From NCBI GenBank assembly GCA_050299435.1, contig JBNKVX010000026.1, positions 1-42,626 on the forward strand: a stretch of DNA of 42,626 nucleotides, read 5' to 3'. Shown here one piece after another: positions 40,256-42,626 of this stretch (its first letter is position 1; each line of letters opens with the position of its first letter). The notes beneath the pieces were generated by a model. The model saw only the letters and a program-made list of their open reading frames with translations, was not told where the DNA came from and made no database searches. This DNA is from 1162T-S-0a-05 sp050299435 (GTDB lineage: Bacteria > Pseudomonadota > Gammaproteobacteria > Pseudomonadales > Cellvibrionaceae). A program made the position numbers and the translations under genes.

Positions 40256-42626
40256 CTACACCGCTTTTGCTTTGTGATCGGCTAGCATGGCTTCAAATTT
40301 CTCAAATTCAAGCGGGGGACTACACAAATAACCTTGATATGAACTACAACTGTAGGAACGAACAAGCTCCAGCTGTTCTTCAGTTTCCACACCTTCCGCT
40401 ACAACTTCCAACTCTAACATCTTACCCATTGCACTGATTGTCTTAACCAGAGCTCTATCGTTTTTATCGACAGTAATATCCCTTACAAAGGTTTGGTCAA
40501 TTTTCAAAACTGAAACGGGTAATCGTTTAAGATAACTGATAGATGAATAGCCGGTTCCAAAATCATCTAGCGCGAAAGTCACACCAAGCTTCATAATTTC
40601 GCGCATGGTCTCAACTGTTTCTTCTAGATTGTGAATCACGATCCCTTCTGTAATTTCCATCTCCAGAAGGTCAGCGCTAAATTCTTCGCGCATGACCGTT
40701 TCCTGTATTTGCTTCACGAAATTATGAGATTTAAATTGTCGTGGACTGATGTTAATACTCATGCGCATACCATCTCGCCACAATCCTCGCGCCTGCCATT
40801 CCTTCACGCGCAAAATAGTTTCTTCCAGCACCCACATACCTACATCAACAATTAAGCCTGAAGTTTCGAGTATCGGAATAAACTCTATAGGAGGAATTGC
40901 CCCGCGTTGAGGGTGTGACCAACGCAATAATGCTTCGGCACCGACAATTGTTCCCGTTTTAACATCAACGCGCGGCTGGTAATACAGTTCGAAGGTTTTG
41001 TTTTCTAAGGCCGTGTGTAAATCGCCTTCCATAACAAGTACATTGCGTGCATTGTCAGCCATATTCTTATTAAAAAACTGCACGGCATTGCGACCTTGCT
41101 CCTTTACCTGATACATCGCGGCGTCGGCATAACGTAGTAATTCATGCACGCCTGCTTCTTCTTCAGGGAAAATCACCACGCCCACGCTACCGGTAACATG
41201 TAATTGCAAATCGCCGTGATGGTAGGGTTCAGAAAGAAAACGCCGCAATCGCTCTCCCACTTCCTCAGAATGCAACAGGGCACTGGCCAAATCTTTACCA
41301 ACGTTGGTAAGTATGACTACAAACTCATCGCCGCCCAAGCGCACTACGACATCTCCTTCCTTCGTTCCAGACATCAATCTCTGCGCAACATGCTTCAATA
41401 CTCCATCGCCTACCGGGTGGCCGAGGGAGTCATTAATGTTTTTAAACTGATCGAGATCGATGAAAAGTAAAGCCCCAAAATATTTGTAATGTGTCGCTTT
41501 GCGCAGTTCCTCTTCAAGCCTTTCCACCAAATAACTGCGATTGGGCAGATCCGTCAGCGCATCGTGATATGCCATGTGCTCCATTTGAGCTTGTGTGCGT
41601 TTGAGTTCTGTAATATCAGAAGAAACCACCAAAGCGACCGTCTCGTCATAAAAATCCATTGGCATAACATGCGTGTGCATACGATGTTCAGTTCCGTTCA
41701 TGCTCACCCAGGTTTCTTCCCAGGTCTGAGCATTCACCTTACCCTGTATCAGCTCCACGTCTTTTGCCATGATGAGAGCCGGATCGGTTTGGAAAAACGC
41801 GGAAAACTCACGAATGTGGGATCCTCTCATCGCTTCAGGGGTACTGCGCACAAAGTCTGCGAGTGCCTTGTTGGCAAATATATAGTGCCCATCGCTATTT
41901 CGCGCGCCAACCCAGACTGGCAAACTATCAATAATTTGCCTGACATGCTCCTCGCTTTTCCGCAACACCACTTCCACAGCTCTACGTTTTGCCAATGCGA
42001 GGTCAACTGCGTCGAGAAGTTGATTACCACTTTCTACAAGTTGACCCAGTTCGTCTTCCTCGTGACTTGCCGGGCTTGTAATACGTTGCTCGCCCGGGCT
42101 CCCGGGATTAATGGCTTGCATATCGCGTGAAATCTGGATGAGGGGCTTGGTCAAAAGGTAGTAAAACGCGACAAAAAGCAATATGACAAGTATGGAGCTT
42201 CGAATCAGGCCAACACTAATGTTGATCAGTGCATGCTCGTAAAAGCTGGCATAGGCCGCATCCATATCCACCACAAAGCTGATTTTTCCCGTGCTATTGG
42301 ACACTTCAGGCAGACTAATCGGCGCCTCATAAACCCTTAGGTCCTCTGTAAAGTATTGCGTGATCCACAAGGTTCTGGAATCCTTGCGCATCTTGCTGCT
42401 ACTGGCGAGCTCCTTGCCAAGTTCGTCTTGAATCGACACTGCAACGACAAAATCATATTGAATTAATCCGGTCGCAACCTCGGCAGCCAAGGCGTTGTCG
42501 AGCGTATGCACAGCGCGAGCGGAAGGCGGCGTGGAAACCGACATGATGCGCGAGATCAGGGAGTTTATTTGCGAAGATTCAGTTTGAAAATCGAGATATA
42601 TCTGGATAGCACTAACAACAAAACCA
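40256..42626 (-). CDS. Membrane PAS-GGDEF-EAL cyclic di-GMP protein (5' end beyond window)
   Basis: The frame stays open to the right edge. An ATG at 42544 has no ribosome binding site, and the residues upstream (FVVSAIQIYLDFQTESSQIN) look like the end of a first membrane helix plus periplasmic loop, so the true start is beyond the window. Order: periplasmic sensor, a second membrane helix (RSSILVILLFVAFYYLL), HAMP-like linker, PAS domain (IIDSLPVWVGARNSDG), GGDEF domain with intact RLGGDEFVV, and EAL domain with EALLRW, MSINISPRQF, FALDDFGTGYSS, LKIDQTFV and VVAEGVETEE. The catalytic residues of both output domains are visible, so it could make or break c-di-GMP. It converges on the rsmE-like gene with a 4-base gap. 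Confidence 0.93.
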   Translation of the reverse strand, partial: GFVVSAIQIYLDFQTESSQINSLISRIMSVSTPPSARAVHTLDNALAAEVATGLIQYDFVVAVSIQDELGKELASSSKMRKDSRTLWITQYFTEDLRVYEAPISLPEVSNSTGKISFVVDMDAAYASFYEHALINISVGLIRSSILVILLFVAFYYLLTKPLIQISRDMQAINPGSPGEQRITSPASHEEDELGQLVESGNQLLDAVDLALAKRRAVEVVLRKSEEHVRQIIDSLPVWVGARNSDGHYIFANKALADFVRSTPEAMRGSHIREFSAFFQTDPALIMAKDVELIQGKVNAQTWEETWVSMNGTEHRMHTHVMPMDFYDETVALVVSSDITELKRTQAQMEHMAYHDALTDLPNRSYLVERLEEELRKATHYKYFGALLFIDLDQFKNINDSLGHPVGDGVLKHVAQRLMSGTKEGDVVVRLGGDEFVVILTNVGKDLASALLHSEEVGERLRRFLSEPYHHGDLQLHVTGSVGVVIFPEEEAGVHELLRYADAAMYQVKEQGRNAVQFFNKNMADNARNVLVMEGDLHTALENKTFELYYQPRVDVKTGTIVGAEALLRWSHPQRGAIPPIEFIPILETSGLIVDVGMWVLEETILRVKEWQARGLWRDGMRMSINISPRQFKSHNFVKQIQETVMREEFSADLLEMEITEGIVIHNLEETVETMREIMKLGVTFALDDFGTGYSSISYLKRLPVSVLKIDQTFVRDITVDKNDRALVKTISAMGKMLELEVVAEGVETEEQLELVRSYSCSSYQGYLCSPPLEFEKFEAMLADHKAKAV

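Noticed and set aside
41489..42130. 213-codon plus-strand frame
   Set aside because: It lies antisense to the well-supported GGDEF-EAL gene and shows no domain.
42544..42544. ATG at 42544 as true start of the GGDEF-EAL gene
   Set aside because: No ribosome binding site; the upstream in-frame codons up to the edge have no stop and read like a membrane helix and sensor domain.

Overview
The window looks like the chromosome of a motile, polarly flagellated gammaproteobacterium, probably marine (the Cellvibrionales/Alteromonadales area is my impression, not a proof). The reasons are the Pseudomonas/Vibrio-type flagellar layout (flgN-flgM-flgA divergent from cheV-cheR-flgBCDE...flgFGHIJKL-fliC), several sigma-54 (-24/-12) promoter matches, a sigma-28 match in front of flgM, and moderate GC content. 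There is no sign of an insertion sequence, prophage or CRISPR array.

Positions 1-16400 form a surface or flagellin glycosylation island. A HAD-type gene (cut by the left edge) and a SAM methyltransferase run leftward. Rightward of them lie a fused family-2 glycosyltransferase, an 821-residue methyltransferase-like/helical-repeat/Rossmann protein, a DxD glycosyltransferase and a sulfotransferase (2179-7373). Facing these is a long leftward block (16386 to 7374): pseB-pseC-pseF-pseI-pseH, a glycosyltransferase, UDP-galactopyranose mutase (glf), another glycosyltransferase and an NAD-dependent sugar epimerase. Together they should make CMP-pseudaminic acid and UDP-galactofuranose and assemble, methylate and sulfate a glycan. 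The pseG hydrolase is missing from the window.

Positions 16400-20950 hold the acceptor side: a Maf-type motility accessory glycosyltransferase, expected to load pseudaminic acid on flagellin, and the convergent flagellin gene fliC, separated by a bidirectional terminator. Positions 20950-39226 hold the axial flagellar structure genes (flgL, K, J, I, H, G, F, then a periplasmic solute-binding-like gene, then flgE, D, C, B), the chemotaxis genes cheR and cheV, and divergent flgA, flgM and flgN. The hook and junction proteins are very large (FlgE 814, FlgK 1056, FlgL 531 residues), and FlgE and FlgK appear to share a homologous insert of about 310-340 residues.

Positions 39400-42626 hold a tRNA-Arg(CCU) gene, an RsmE-family rRNA methyltransferase gene 18 bases behind it, and a convergent GGDEF-EAL membrane protein gene cut by the right edge.

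The most unusual non-coding signal is a three-copy dispersed repeat (20715-20829, 30076-30190, 39234-39401). Each copy has the same 51-base core, but the flanking arms differ between copies while remaining almost perfectly complementary within each copy. All three copies lie just behind a gene 3' end and before the next promoter.
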